31,441 nucleotides of DNA from JAGXTF01 sp040376005. GTDB lineage: Bacteria; Bacteroidota; Bacteroidia; NS11-12g; UBA955. The translations under genes were made by a program, and so were the position numbers. Location of the stretch: positions 1-31,441 of the forward strand of contig JBEIRK010000012.1 in the NCBI GenBank assembly GCA_040376005.1, read 5' to 3'. Numbering within the stretch: the stretch's first letter is position 1; every line of letters starts with the position of its first letter. Shown piece after piece: positions 1 to 6,695 of the stretch. The notes below the pieces were generated by a model that was given only the letters and a program-made list of their open reading frames with translations, was not told where the DNA came from and ran no database searches.

Positions 1-1
1 C

Positions 2-811
2 ATTGCATCAAACCCAGGCGGTTGTTATGACACGGCATATAGTTCAATAGAAGTTCAAACATATCCGCATGCACTTTTTACAAATACCACTGCATGTCAA
101 GGGCAACCCATAACATTTATTGACAATTCCACAGGCAGTATTGCGCAACGGAAATGGGTGATAAAGCAAAAGACCTACACTGCAACCCCAATTAAAGATA
201 GCTTTGATAGAGAGGGTGCGTATCCAGTGTTTTTAAAAGTAACAAGCCCTTTTGGTTGCGCCGATTCCTTAACAACCTCTATACAGGTGTATCCTCTTCC
301 GGATCCGAAAATATTCTTTACAGGACATAGCTATGAAGAAACAAGTAAGTATGAGTATTATCTAGAGGCGAGACCCGATACATTTGTCAAATACGACTGG
401 TTGCTGGGCTCCGCAGGCAATTCTACCGAAAGCAGTTTGATAGTGACATTTAATAATAGTAACAAGGTAGAGGACTTACAGTTGAAAGTAACGGATAGGC
501 GGAATTGCATAGGTATAGCAGATACAAGCATTCAAATTCTCGGTTTAACAGGTTATTATTTCCCCAAAGCATTTACACCGAATCATGATGGTTTAAATGA
601 GGGGTTTGGAATAGCGGGTCCAGAGTATGTTAAAAAATACAAGCTCTACATATTTAATCGATGGGGTGAATTGGTATTTTACACGGAAGAACCAAAACTG
701 TTATGGGTTCCTGAAAACCCCCTACCTGGTGAGTATATCTATAAGGCCATAGTGCAAGATATCTATGGCAGGTGGGAAGAATTAGAAGGAATTGTAATAT
801 TGATGCGTTGA
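2..811 (+). CDS. T9SS cargo protein, PKD-like repeats plus gliding-motility C-terminal domain (5' partial)
   Basis: The frame is open from base 2, so the start lies upstream; 269 residues are visible. Three beta-sandwich, PKD-like units can be made out, each ending in a similar stretch with a Cys followed by D/T/S and an I/V-Q-V/I strand (about residues 8-25, 80-100 and 160-178). Residues about 184-269 match the gliding-motility-associated C-terminal (CHU_C, type B) sorting domain: FPKAFTPNHDGLNEGF, then IFNRWGELVF, then GEYIYKAIVQDIYG, and a final GIVILMR strand. Family knowledge: such domains send proteins through the type IX secretion system to the cell surface or outside. The protein is probably a large extracellular adhesin or structural protein; nothing in the visible part indicates an enzyme. 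A GTG at 158 is only an internal codon. The type IX regulator porX lies 26 kb away. Confidence 0.9.
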   Translation: MASNPGGCYDTAYSSIEVQTYPHALFTNTTACQGQPITFIDNSTGSIAQRKWVIKQKTYTATPIKDSFDREGAYPVFLKVTSPFGCADSLTTSIQVYPLPDPKIFFTGHSYEETSKYEYYLEARPDTFVKYDWLLGSAGNSTESSLIVTFNNSNKVEDLQLKVTDRRNCIGIADTSIQILGLTGYYFPKAFTPNHDGLNEGFGIAGPEYVKKYKLYIFNRWGELVFYTEEPKLLWVPENPLPGEYIYKAIVQDIYGRWEELEGIVILMR

Positions 812-867
812 GTTATTTAGGTATGTTGGAGCTAGTGTCTTTAGGTTTGCTTTTTATTAAAATGAAC

Positions 868-903
868 AGGCGTGCTAAATTTGCGCCACGGCCGCCTTTT
901 TTT
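868..903 (+). terminator. possible terminator after the secreted-protein gene
   Basis: AGGCG (868-872) can pair with CGCCT (893-897) directly before a run of seven T (897-903). The loop is about 20 nt and contains an alternative GGCG/CGCC pairing. It lies about 60 bases past the stop at 811 and before queA. The stem is short, so the call is tentative. Confidence 0.35.
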
Positions 904-909
904 ATTTTC

Positions 910-939
910 TTGACATTATAGTAATTAATGTTAATTTCG
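910..939 (+). promoter_or_regulatory. probable queA promoter (Bacteroidota type)
   Basis: TTG (910-912) and TAATTTCG (932-939) are 19 bases apart. This fits the Bacteroidota -33 TTG / -7 TAnnTTTG layout with one mismatch (TTCG for TTTG), and lies 29 bases before the queA ATG. Two exact -7 boxes lie further upstream, TAGGTTTG (842-849) and TAAATTTG (876-883), but neither has a well-placed TTG. Confidence 0.45.
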
Positions 940-968
940 CGGCCCAATTTAGGGAATACTATATCTAA

Positions 969-2015
969 ATGAAACTGTCCCAATTCAAATATGAGCTTCC
1001 ACAAGAACTCATAGCTCAGGAGCCCCTGAAAACCCGTCACGAGTCTAGGTTGTTGGTAGTCAATACCAAAGAAAGAAAAATCGAGCACCGCATGTTTCAT
1101 GATGTGTTGGATATCTTCAATGAGGATGATGTATTTGTGGTAAACAACACCAAGGTGTTTACTGCCCGCATGTACGGTCAAAAAGAAAAGACCGGCGCGC
1201 AAATTGAAGTATTCTTGCTTAGAGAACTCAACCATGAACTGCGCTTGTGGGATGTGTTGGTAGATCCAGCGCGTAAAATCCGTGTAGGCAATAAGTTGTA
1301 CTTCGGCGACGATGATCTCGTAGCTGAAGTAGTTGACAATACCACCTCTAGAGGCCGTACCATTCGTTTCCTTTTTGATGGTTCAGATGAGGAGTTTAAC
1401 AAGGTTATTAAGAAGTTGGGCGAAACCCCAATTCCAAAGTATATCAACCGCCCTGTAAAAAAGGAGGATGAAGCTTGGTACCAATCCCTATTTGCAAAGC
1501 ATGTAGGTGCGGTAGCTGCACCAGCAGCGCAATTGCACCTTACCCGTGAGTTGCTCATGCGTTTGGATATCAAAGGCATTCGCTTTGCCGAGGTTACCCT
1601 ACACTTGGGTCTTGGCGCCTTCCGTGAGGTAGAGGTAGAAGACCTTACCAAGCATAAGATGGACAGCGAGTATTGCCGAATCGACCAGTCCGCTTGCGAT
1701 GTGGTGAATGATGCGATAGAGAAACGCAAACGTGTAGTTGCAGTGGGTGGCAGTGTAATGCGCGCTATGGAAAGCAGCGTTTCAAGCATGGCTACCTTGA
1801 ACCCAACTGAAGGTTGGACAGACAAGTTCATTTTCCCACCTTACAAGTTCAGTATTGCCAATGCCTTTATTACCAACTTGCACGAACCAGGTTCACCCTT
1901 GTATATGATGGCCTGCGCCTACAGCGATTACAACTTCATGCAAGAGGTGTATCAAGAAGCGATAAAGGAAAAGTACAGATTCCTTTGCTATGGCGATGCC
2001 ATGTTGATTCTTTAA
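969..2015 (+). CDS. queA: S-adenosylmethionine:tRNA ribosyltransferase-isomerase QueA
   Basis: A 348-aa protein of the usual family length. It transfers and isomerises the ribosyl part of SAM onto 7-aminomethyl-7-deazaguanine at the wobble position of GUN-anticodon tRNAs, giving epoxyqueuosine in the cytosol. Recognisable features are the N-terminal LSQFKYELPQELIAQEPL block with the following R..SRLLV, the VVNNTKVFTARM segment, the central GAVAAPAAQLHLT block, and the C-terminal TNLHEPGSPLYMMACAY block, all conserved in QueA. ATG 969 gives a protein beginning exactly at the conserved N-terminus. The gene stands alone between the upstream secreted-protein gene and two tRNA genes on the other strand, and is closed by the hairpin at 2053-2084. 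No other queuosine gene is in the window. Confidence 0.96.
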   Translation: MKLSQFKYELPQELIAQEPLKTRHESRLLVVNTKERKIEHRMFHDVLDIFNEDDVFVVNNTKVFTARMYGQKEKTGAQIEVFLLRELNHELRLWDVLVDPARKIRVGNKLYFGDDDLVAEVVDNTTSRGRTIRFLFDGSDEEFNKVIKKLGETPIPKYINRPVKKEDEAWYQSLFAKHVGAVAAPAAQLHLTRELLMRLDIKGIRFAEVTLHLGLGAFREVEVEDLTKHKMDSEYCRIDQSACDVVNDAIEKRKRVVAVGGSVMRAMESSVSSMATLNPTEGWTDKFIFPPYKFSIANAFITNLHEPGSPLYMMACAYSDYNFMQEVYQEAIKEKYRFLCYGDAMLIL

Positions 2016-2052
2016 CAAAGTACATTTCAGCCCCAGGCTGTTTAAGATTTAG

Positions 2053-2084
2053 AAACAGACGTCATTAGGCGTCTGTTTTTTTTT
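2053..2084 (+). terminator. intrinsic terminator of queA
   Basis: AAACAGACG (2053-2061) pairs perfectly with CGTCTGTTT (2070-2078) around an 8-nt loop, and T runs on to 2084. It starts 37 bases past the queA stop. Confidence 0.88.
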
Positions 2085-2096
2085 GGGGCCTATGGG

Positions 2097-2130
2097 CAAA
2101 AAAAGAAGGGATTCCGCAAGAAAGCCCTTC
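2097..2130 (-). terminator. second (distal) terminator of the tRNA-Leu unit
   Basis: Read on the minus strand, GAAGGG (2130-2125) pairs with CCCTTC (2110-2105) and is followed at once by seven T (2104-2098). The loop is 14 nt. It sits 36 bases beyond the tRNA-Leu(GAG) 3' end, behind the hairpin at 2144-2165. Confidence 0.6.
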
Positions 2131-2143
2131 GCCATGAAAACAA

Positions 2144-2165
2144 CTAAAAACCCCTTTCGGAGTTT
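2144..2165 (-). terminator. first terminator of the tRNA-Leu unit
   Basis: On the minus strand AAACTCC, a GAAA tetraloop and GGGGTTT form a 7-bp stem with one G-U pair (2165-2148), followed by TT then AG. The wobble pair only works in the minus-strand RNA, so it points to the tRNA transcript. It begins two bases after the mature tRNA 3' end. Confidence 0.65.
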
Positions 2166-2166
2166 G

Positions 2167-2250
2167 TGCCCAGTACTGGATTCGAACCAGCACGTCCTTA
2201 CGAACACCACCCCCTCAAGATGGCGTGTCTACCAATTTCACCAACTGGGC
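2167..2250 (-). tRNA. tRNA-Leu(GAG)
   Basis: An 84-nt minus-strand cloverleaf. The acceptor stem GCCCAGT pairs with ACTGGGC, the discriminator is A, and CCA is not encoded. The D arm is GGTGAAATTGGTAGAC; the anticodon stem CCATC/GGTGG encloses loop TTGAGGG with anticodon GAG (reads CUC, CUU). A long variable arm typical of class II leucine tRNA follows, and the T loop is TTCGAAT. It is second in a two-tRNA unit, 86 bases behind tRNA-Leu(CAG). Confidence 0.95.
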
Positions 2251-2336
2251 AAAAATTTTAAGATAAAATCATGTTCAAAGCATGGGACGCAATGTCAAAT
2301 GCAGTGAGAGGTTGTAATTTTATCACATATAACATG

Positions 2337-2418
2337 TGCCCAGAACAGGATTCGAACCTGCACACCTCGCGGCGCTGCCGCCTGAAGACAGTGCGTCTAC
2401 CAATTTCGCCATCTGGGC
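2337..2418 (-). tRNA. tRNA-Leu(CAG)
   Basis: An 82-nt minus-strand cloverleaf. The acceptor stem GCCCAGA pairs with TCTGGGC, discriminator A, no encoded CCA. The anticodon stem CTGTC/GGCAG encloses loop TTCAGGC, giving anticodon CAG (reads CUG). It has a long GC-rich variable arm and T loop TTCGAAT. It is the promoter-proximal gene of the pair; the two share nearly identical D and T arms, so they look like an old duplication. Confidence 0.96.
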
Positions 2419-2484
2419 ATGATTAAGAACGAATTGCAATCTCTATTGCCTATCCCATAAGATTCAGGCTTGAAAAACGGGCTG

Positions 2485-2492
2485 CAAATATA
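2485..2492 (-). promoter_or_regulatory. -7 box of the tRNA-Leu pair
   Basis: The minus strand reads TATATTTG, an exact TAnnTTTG box, about 67 bases before the 5' end of tRNA-Leu(CAG) and downstream of the rhomboid stop. No TTG is found at the usual -33 distance. Confidence 0.5.
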
Positions 2493-2532
2493 CGAATAAT
2501 TTATTTTAAGCGCTACAGAATACGGTTTTTTC

Positions 2533-3216
2533 TCATCGGTTCAAATGCCTGTAGAGCAGTTTTGGCAAAAGCAATTTTACAAGCAAGAATCCGATAATGG
2601 GCAACAGACCTCCCAGTACAAAATAGAGTTGAGAGTTTACCAAATTTCCATTACCGAGTATGGCTAACATAAACAGTCCCCCTGCCAATGCGCCACCCAA
2701 GTGGCCTTCGTGTGAAATGCGCGCTTCCTCTGCCCGTGGCAGTTGGGTAAGCACAATGGAGATTACACTGAACAAAATGCCAAAAAGCCATCCGGGAATA
2801 CCTACGGGAATGAAGAAAAAGGACAAGCGTGCTTCAGGTGCCAATAGGATAAACGCGTAAATAATGCCCATAACACCTCCAGAAGCGCCCAGTGCCGCAT
2901 AATTTGGTTCCTCACGGCGCATGACTAAGCAGTACAGATTGCCCGCGATGATGGAGAATAAAAACAAAAAGAGATATAGCGTGGCACCAATAATAGACTC
3001 GATGACTGGACCGAAGTAATAGAGGGTAAGCATATTGAATACCAAATGCATGAGTCCAGCATGCGCAAAACCCGATAAGAACAAGCGGTCGTATTCACGG
3101 TATTTGCGCACCCTACCGCTTTGCAACATCATGCGTTCTATGAGCTGTGGTTGGTTATTCCCCGCAATAAATAGCAATACATTAATCCCAATGAGGATAT
3201 AGGTGAAATTCAGCAT
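2533..3216 (-). CDS. rhomboid family intramembrane serine protease
   Basis: 227 aa from ATG 3216. Rhomboids cleave transmembrane substrates within the inner membrane. The catalytic Ser lies in GASGG (S112), the catalytic His in HEGHLGG (H172), and the conserved H57/N61 pair of helix 2 is in LMHLVFNM, so both members of the Ser-His dyad are present. About six hydrophobic segments are visible: near the N-terminus, around 54-70, 78-98, 110-127, 143-157, and a final one after 190. An upstream GTG at 3219 is in frame, but ATG 3216 shares its A with the TGA of the preceding lipoprotein gene (TGATG), so translational coupling decides the start. The natural substrate cannot be told from sequence. Confidence 0.92.
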   Translation of the reverse strand: MLNFTYILIGINVLLFIAGNNQPQLIERMMLQSGRVRKYREYDRLFLSGFAHAGLMHLVFNMLTLYYFGPVIESIIGATLYLFLFLFSIIAGNLYCLVMRREEPNYAALGASGGVMGIIYAFILLAPEARLSFFFIPVGIPGWLFGILFSVISIVLTQLPRAEEARISHEGHLGGALAGGLFMLAILGNGNLVNSQLYFVLGGLLPIIGFLLVKLLLPKLLYRHLNR

Positions 3217-3962
3217 CACTTCTGAATAACCTTTCCCTTACCCGTTTCTTTTATCTCAAATTTCATCCAAGGTTTGTTTTTATAAAACACATTTCCATTG
3301 CCATATACATAAGATACCAAAATTACGTTGGGATTGATATACACATCCCGGTCGGTATAGTGGTAAAAGTATACATCATCACTATACATATTGGAGGCGT
3401 CTATCCAACCGCCATCTTCACAACTCCACGCAAAGAGCCCGCCTCTTCCAGAAAAGGTAATGCCACCCGAATTGCTGCAATTGCCGGAGATGGAACCACA
3501 ATTCACTTTTAAGCTGTGAACTCCTACACCATCCATTTTTATACTCAAATTTGAAGTTTGTATAGAGTCCAAACAGGTGAGATTCGAAGTGCCCTCCAAA
3601 TGAAGGTTCTGCAAACTGTGTAGGTTCAGTGTGCATCGGGGCCTCACATTTAAATTTCGCACCCAATTGTATTTGTTCTGGTCTTTGACTTTGAAAACAC
3701 CGTCTTCCACTTCTGCAGTGATCTTATCTACCAAATTGCTGCCATAAGTAATTTGTATAAACTCCTTTTGACTGCTGTCTTGCAATAAGTACAGGTCAAA
3801 TTTCTGAGACACAAATAAGGTTCCGTTGCCTTTTACTTCTTTTGTAATGGTTATTTCATCCCCGTATTTGGTTACAAAATCAGGTCCTTTATTGCAAGAA
3901 ATCGCAATTATAGTTAGGCATAGGAGTACCCAATGAAATTGGCGCGGTTTTTGGCAATACAT
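3216..3962 (-). CDS. putative lipoprotein with DUF2807 (head GIN)-like beta-helix domain
   Basis: 248 aa if started at ATG 3962. The N-terminus holds a hydrophobic stretch (VLLCLTIIAISC) ending in Cys, a slightly irregular lipobox, suggesting an outer- or inner-membrane lipoprotein. The rest is beta-rich with repeated short strands (LHLEGTSNLTCLDS, LKVNCGSISGNCSNSGGI), the style of DUF2807/head-GIN putative adhesins of Bacteroidota; the family match is from memory of the pattern. In-frame ATGs exist at 3995 and 3983, but an exact -7 box (TATGTTTG, 3996-3989) covers the first and puts transcription start near the second, so 3962 is preferred. The gene overlaps the rhomboid start by one base. 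Confidence 0.75.
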   Translation of the reverse strand: MYCQKPRQFHWVLLCLTIIAISCNKGPDFVTKYGDEITITKEVKGNGTLFVSQKFDLYLLQDSSQKEFIQITYGSNLVDKITAEVEDGVFKVKDQNKYNWVRNLNVRPRCTLNLHSLQNLHLEGTSNLTCLDSIQTSNLSIKMDGVGVHSLKVNCGSISGNCSNSGGITFSGRGGLFAWSCEDGGWIDASNMYSDDVYFYHYTDRDVYINPNVILVSYVYGNGNVFYKNKPWMKFEIKETGKGKVIQK

Positions 3963-3988
3963 AGAAGTAGTGCAAATTTGCATGAAAT

Positions 3989-4017
3989 CAAACATAATAC
4001 ACCCGTTTTGAAAACAA
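3989..4017 (-). promoter_or_regulatory. promoter of the lipoprotein-rhomboid pair
   Basis: On the minus strand TTG (4017-4015) and an exact TATGTTTG (3996-3989) are 18 bases apart, fitting the Bacteroidota promoter. Transcription would start around 3982 and favours the ATG at 3962. The element overlaps the start of the divergent TPR gene (TTG 4008). Confidence 0.6.
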
Positions 4018-4619
4018 TAATTGTAATTCTTCTGTCAATAGCCCTTTGTCAGCCCCTTTGGGCGCAAGACGACGATATGGGAGCTGCTGGGAAAATGGTG
4101 CGTGCGAATCAAGCCATGAAAGAACGCAACTACACCCTCGCGGCCAAATTGTATCAGGAAGTACTAAAGGAAGTACCCGAAGATGTGAGTGTGAAACAAA
4201 ACCTTGCCAATGCGTGGATACAAGACAAGAAATTCAAAGACGCCGACAGCATGCTCAATGTAATGATTGAAAACGACAGCAATGAGGCAGGCAATTACTG
4301 GTACAAAGGCTTGTGCAATGAGAGACAATTAAAGGACAGTGCTGCAGCCGTGAATTTTAAGCAATACATTCAAAAGCAGTCTGGCAATGCAACTGCTGAT
4401 GTGAAAGCCTGGCTGCATGTAGGTTCTGCCTATAGAAGGATGATGCATGAGAAGGGACTGAATACTGCACAGTTCGATGATATGGTATACCATTACAAGT
4501 ATTACCTACAGGTAAACCCATATGATCCTTTTGCAGATAAGTTGCTACTATTTTTACAGCAGGTAACACCCAAAAAGCCAGAGAGTGGCGAACTCCTGAT
4601 TTGGGATGAGAAGAGCTGA
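4008..4619 (+). CDS. exported TPR-repeat protein of unknown role
   Basis: 203 aa from TTG 4008. The N-terminus is a clean signal peptide (KTIIVILLSIALCQPLWAQ) with probable cleavage after AQ or at WA-Q, so the protein is periplasmic or surface-exposed. Helical pairs of tetratricopeptide type follow: about residues 27-58 (MKERNYTLAAKLYQEVLKEV), 62-90 (NLANAWIQDKKFKDADSML) and 95-130. A conserved-looking segment with YHYKYYLQVNPYDPFAD lies near the C-terminus. An ATG at 3933 is in frame but would bury the signal peptide behind 25 charged residues and overlap the divergent lipoprotein gene, so TTG is preferred. It is followed 30 bases later by the HD gene. No specific function can be assigned. 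Confidence 0.75.
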   Translation: MKTIIVILLSIALCQPLWAQDDDMGAAGKMVRANQAMKERNYTLAAKLYQEVLKEVPEDVSVKQNLANAWIQDKKFKDADSMLNVMIENDSNEAGNYWYKGLCNERQLKDSAAAVNFKQYIQKQSGNATADVKAWLHVGSAYRRMMHEKGLNTAQFDDMVYHYKYYLQVNPYDPFADKLLLFLQQVTPKKPESGELLIWDEKS

Positions 4620-4632
4620 GGCCATTTAACCC

Positions 4633-4640
4633 TAACTTTG
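4633..4640 (+). promoter_or_regulatory. -7 box immediately before the HD gene
   Basis: Exact TAACTTTG ending 9 bases before ATG 4650. If used, transcription would begin only a few bases before the start codon. No TTG at normal spacing (nearest 4601-4603, 29 bases off). Confidence 0.45.
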
Positions 4641-4649
4641 CGCCGCCCT

Positions 4650-5876
4650 ATGGCAGGTTTTAATAAAAATAAAATTATCAATGATCCGGTTTACGGCTTT
4701 TTAACCATACCTACCGAAACCGTTTACGACGTAATACAGCATCCCTATTTTCAGCGACTTCGGCGCATCCGTCAGCTAGGATTAAGCGAATTGGTGTATC
4801 CCGGGGCTACCCATACACGTTTTCACCATGCCTTGGGTGCTTTAAATCTCATGATTCGCGCGGTGGATACCCTGAAACGCAAAGGGGTTGAAATCACAGA
4901 CGAAGAAACCGAAGCGGTGTACTTGGGAATTTTGCTTCACGATATTGGCCATGGGCCTTTTAGCCATACCCTTGAACATGTGATTGTGAAGGGAGTGCAT
5001 CATGAGCAAATTTCAGAGTTAATGATGCATCGCATCAACCGTGAAATGGACGGAAAGCTCAGCCAGGCCATTGATATTTTCAAACAGAAGTATACCCACA
5101 AACCCTTTTTGGGACAGCTCATATCTGGGCAACTGGATATGGACCGCCTAGACTACCTGCAACGCGATAGCTTTTACACGGGAGTAAGCGAAGGCATCGT
5201 GGGCACAGAACGCATTATCAATATGCTCAATGTGTGCGATGGGCAATTGGTGGTAGAAGCAAAAGGAATTTACTCCGTAGAGAAATTTTTAATTGCCCGC
5301 AGGCTCATGTATTGGCAAGTGTATTTGCACAAAACGGCAATTGCTGCAGATGAATTGTTATTTGCTGTATTGCAGCGGGCGCGTGATTTGGCAGGTCAGG
5401 GAACCCCCTTGGGAAATTATTTTCCCTTGGTGCATTTTATGGGCCGCGAAATTTCTGCAAAAGACTTAGATGATGAGTCTTTGGATCTTTATGCCATGTT
5501 GGATGACAACGACATTCTCAATGCGCTTAAAGTGTGGATGGGACATGAAGACCCTGTGTTGTCAACCTTATCGGGTTTTATGCTCAACCGCAGACTTCCC
5601 AAAATTATTATTTCCAAAACAGCATTTACCGCTGATCAAATTCAAGAGTACCAGCAACAGGTAATGAAAACACTCCAAATACAGGACTCGGAAAATATGT
5701 CTTATTATGTGCGAACTGGAGTGCTTGAGAACCATGCCTACAAGAGTGAAGGCGGGGGCATACCCATATTGTCAAGAGAAGGAAAGGTGCAGGATATGGC
5801 GGAGGTAACCGACAATTACAATTTGGATGCGCTGAAAGATACTGTTACGAAGTATTACCTAACTTATTTGAGATAA
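4650..5876 (+). CDS. HD-superfamily phosphohydrolase (COG1078 / SAMHD1-like)
   Basis: 408 aa. The metal-binding HD pair is in HDIGHGPFSHTLEH (H97, D98), preceded by the THTRFHHALG block (about 53-62) that supplies the first His and followed by LDMDRLDYLQRDS (about 163-175) with the last Asp. This arrangement is that of the COG1078 family related to dNTP triphosphohydrolases and SAMHD1. Substrate is unknown; nucleotide hydrolysis is the family expectation. The N-terminus KIINDPVYGFLTIP is also conserved in the family. A TTG at 4638 is in frame but overlaps the -7 box, so ATG 4650 is chosen. The stop shares a base with the start of rsmA (TAATG), so the two are translationally coupled. Confidence 0.9.
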   Translation: MAGFNKNKIINDPVYGFLTIPTETVYDVIQHPYFQRLRRIRQLGLSELVYPGATHTRFHHALGALNLMIRAVDTLKRKGVEITDEETEAVYLGILLHDIGHGPFSHTLEHVIVKGVHHEQISELMMHRINREMDGKLSQAIDIFKQKYTHKPFLGQLISGQLDMDRLDYLQRDSFYTGVSEGIVGTERIINMLNVCDGQLVVEAKGIYSVEKFLIARRLMYWQVYLHKTAIAADELLFAVLQRARDLAGQGTPLGNYFPLVHFMGREISAKDLDDESLDLYAMLDDNDILNALKVWMGHEDPVLSTLSGFMLNRRLPKIIISKTAFTADQIQEYQQQVMKTLQIQDSENMSYYVRTGVLENHAYKSEGGGIPILSREGKVQDMAEVTDNYNLDALKDTVTKYYLTYLR

Positions 5877-6658
5877 TGCAGCATGTAAGACCCAAGAAGC
5901 ATCTTGGACAGCATTTTTTAAAAGACCTGCAGATTGCAGAGAGAATTGCTGCTATTGCTGATGGCATCACCGCCGACAAGGTCATCGAAATTGGGCCTGG
6001 AATGGGGGTGCTTACCAAATTTTTATTCGAAACTTGGGGAGCAAAGCTATTGGTTTGTGAAATCGACACCGAGTCTGTAGCCTATCTAAAAAAAGCGGCA
6101 TGGGCGCAGGACCTTGAGATTATAGAGGGCGATTTTTTGGTATTAAAGCCTGAGATTGCTTTTCCATATGAAAATCAGGCCATTCTGGGCAATTATCCCT
6201 ATAACATCAGCACCGAAATTGCCTTTAAGGTGATTGAAAATAGAGAGAAAGTAGGTTTTTTTGGCGGCATGTTCCAATTGGAAGTAGCCAAGCGTTTTTG
6301 CGCCAAACATGGAAACAAAGAGTATGGAATTACCTCCGTATTGCTACAAGCCTATTATGATTGTGCGTATTTGTTTGATGTAGAGCCCGAAGCCTTCAAT
6401 CCGCCGCCTAAAGTGCGCAGCGGTGTAATGGCTTGCACCCGCAAGGCAGAAATGCCGGCTTGTTCACACAAAAGCTTGTCTTTGGTAACCAAGACCGCAT
6501 TTTCTCAAAGAAGAAAAACATTGTCTAATGCATTAAAGCCCTTGTTGTCCAGCAGGCCTGCGTTTCAGTTGCCTGGGGACTGGGCGGGTAAAAGGGCTGA
6601 GCAGCTGTCCGTAGAGAATTTTGTATTTCTGGCACAACTTTGGGAGCAATCAGCATAA
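5876..6658 (+). CDS. rsmA: 16S rRNA (adenine1518-N6/adenine1519-N6)-dimethyltransferase RsmA
   Basis: 260 aa. It dimethylates the two adjacent adenines in the 3' terminal hairpin of 16S rRNA during small-subunit assembly; also called KsgA. The N-terminal KKHLGQHFL block, SAM-binding EIGPGMGVLT (residues 38-47), acidic CEID after strand 2, EGDF, and catalytic motif IV as GNYPYNIS (N106-Y109; NLPY in Escherichia coli) are present, as are FNPPPKV and the C-terminal AFSQRRKTLSNAL. Length is normal. It overlaps the HD gene by one base. Loss of the family enzyme gives kasugamycin resistance (established for E. coli). Confidence 0.96.
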   Translation: MQHVRPKKHLGQHFLKDLQIAERIAAIADGITADKVIEIGPGMGVLTKFLFETWGAKLLVCEIDTESVAYLKKAAWAQDLEIIEGDFLVLKPEIAFPYENQAILGNYPYNISTEIAFKVIENREKVGFFGGMFQLEVAKRFCAKHGNKEYGITSVLLQAYYDCAYLFDVEPEAFNPPPKVRSGVMACTRKAEMPACSHKSLSLVTKTAFSQRRKTLSNALKPLLSSRPAFQLPGDWAGKRAEQLSVENFVFLAQLWEQSA

Positions 6659-6695
6659 AACCACCTGGTTTTTTCGTTACTATAGAACTACCCAC

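Noticed and set aside
813..1235. 140-codon minus-strand frame crossing the queA promoter and 5' end
   Set aside because: It covers a terminator-like hairpin, a promoter and real coding sequence; no family resemblance.
1178..1831. 217-codon open frame on the minus strand inside queA
   Set aside because: Serine/arginine-rich translation with no recognisable motif, fully inside an unambiguous queA; a shadow frame.
2083..2307. 74-codon frame across the tRNA-Leu(GAG) gene
   Set aside because: The region is explained by terminators and a tRNA on the other strand.
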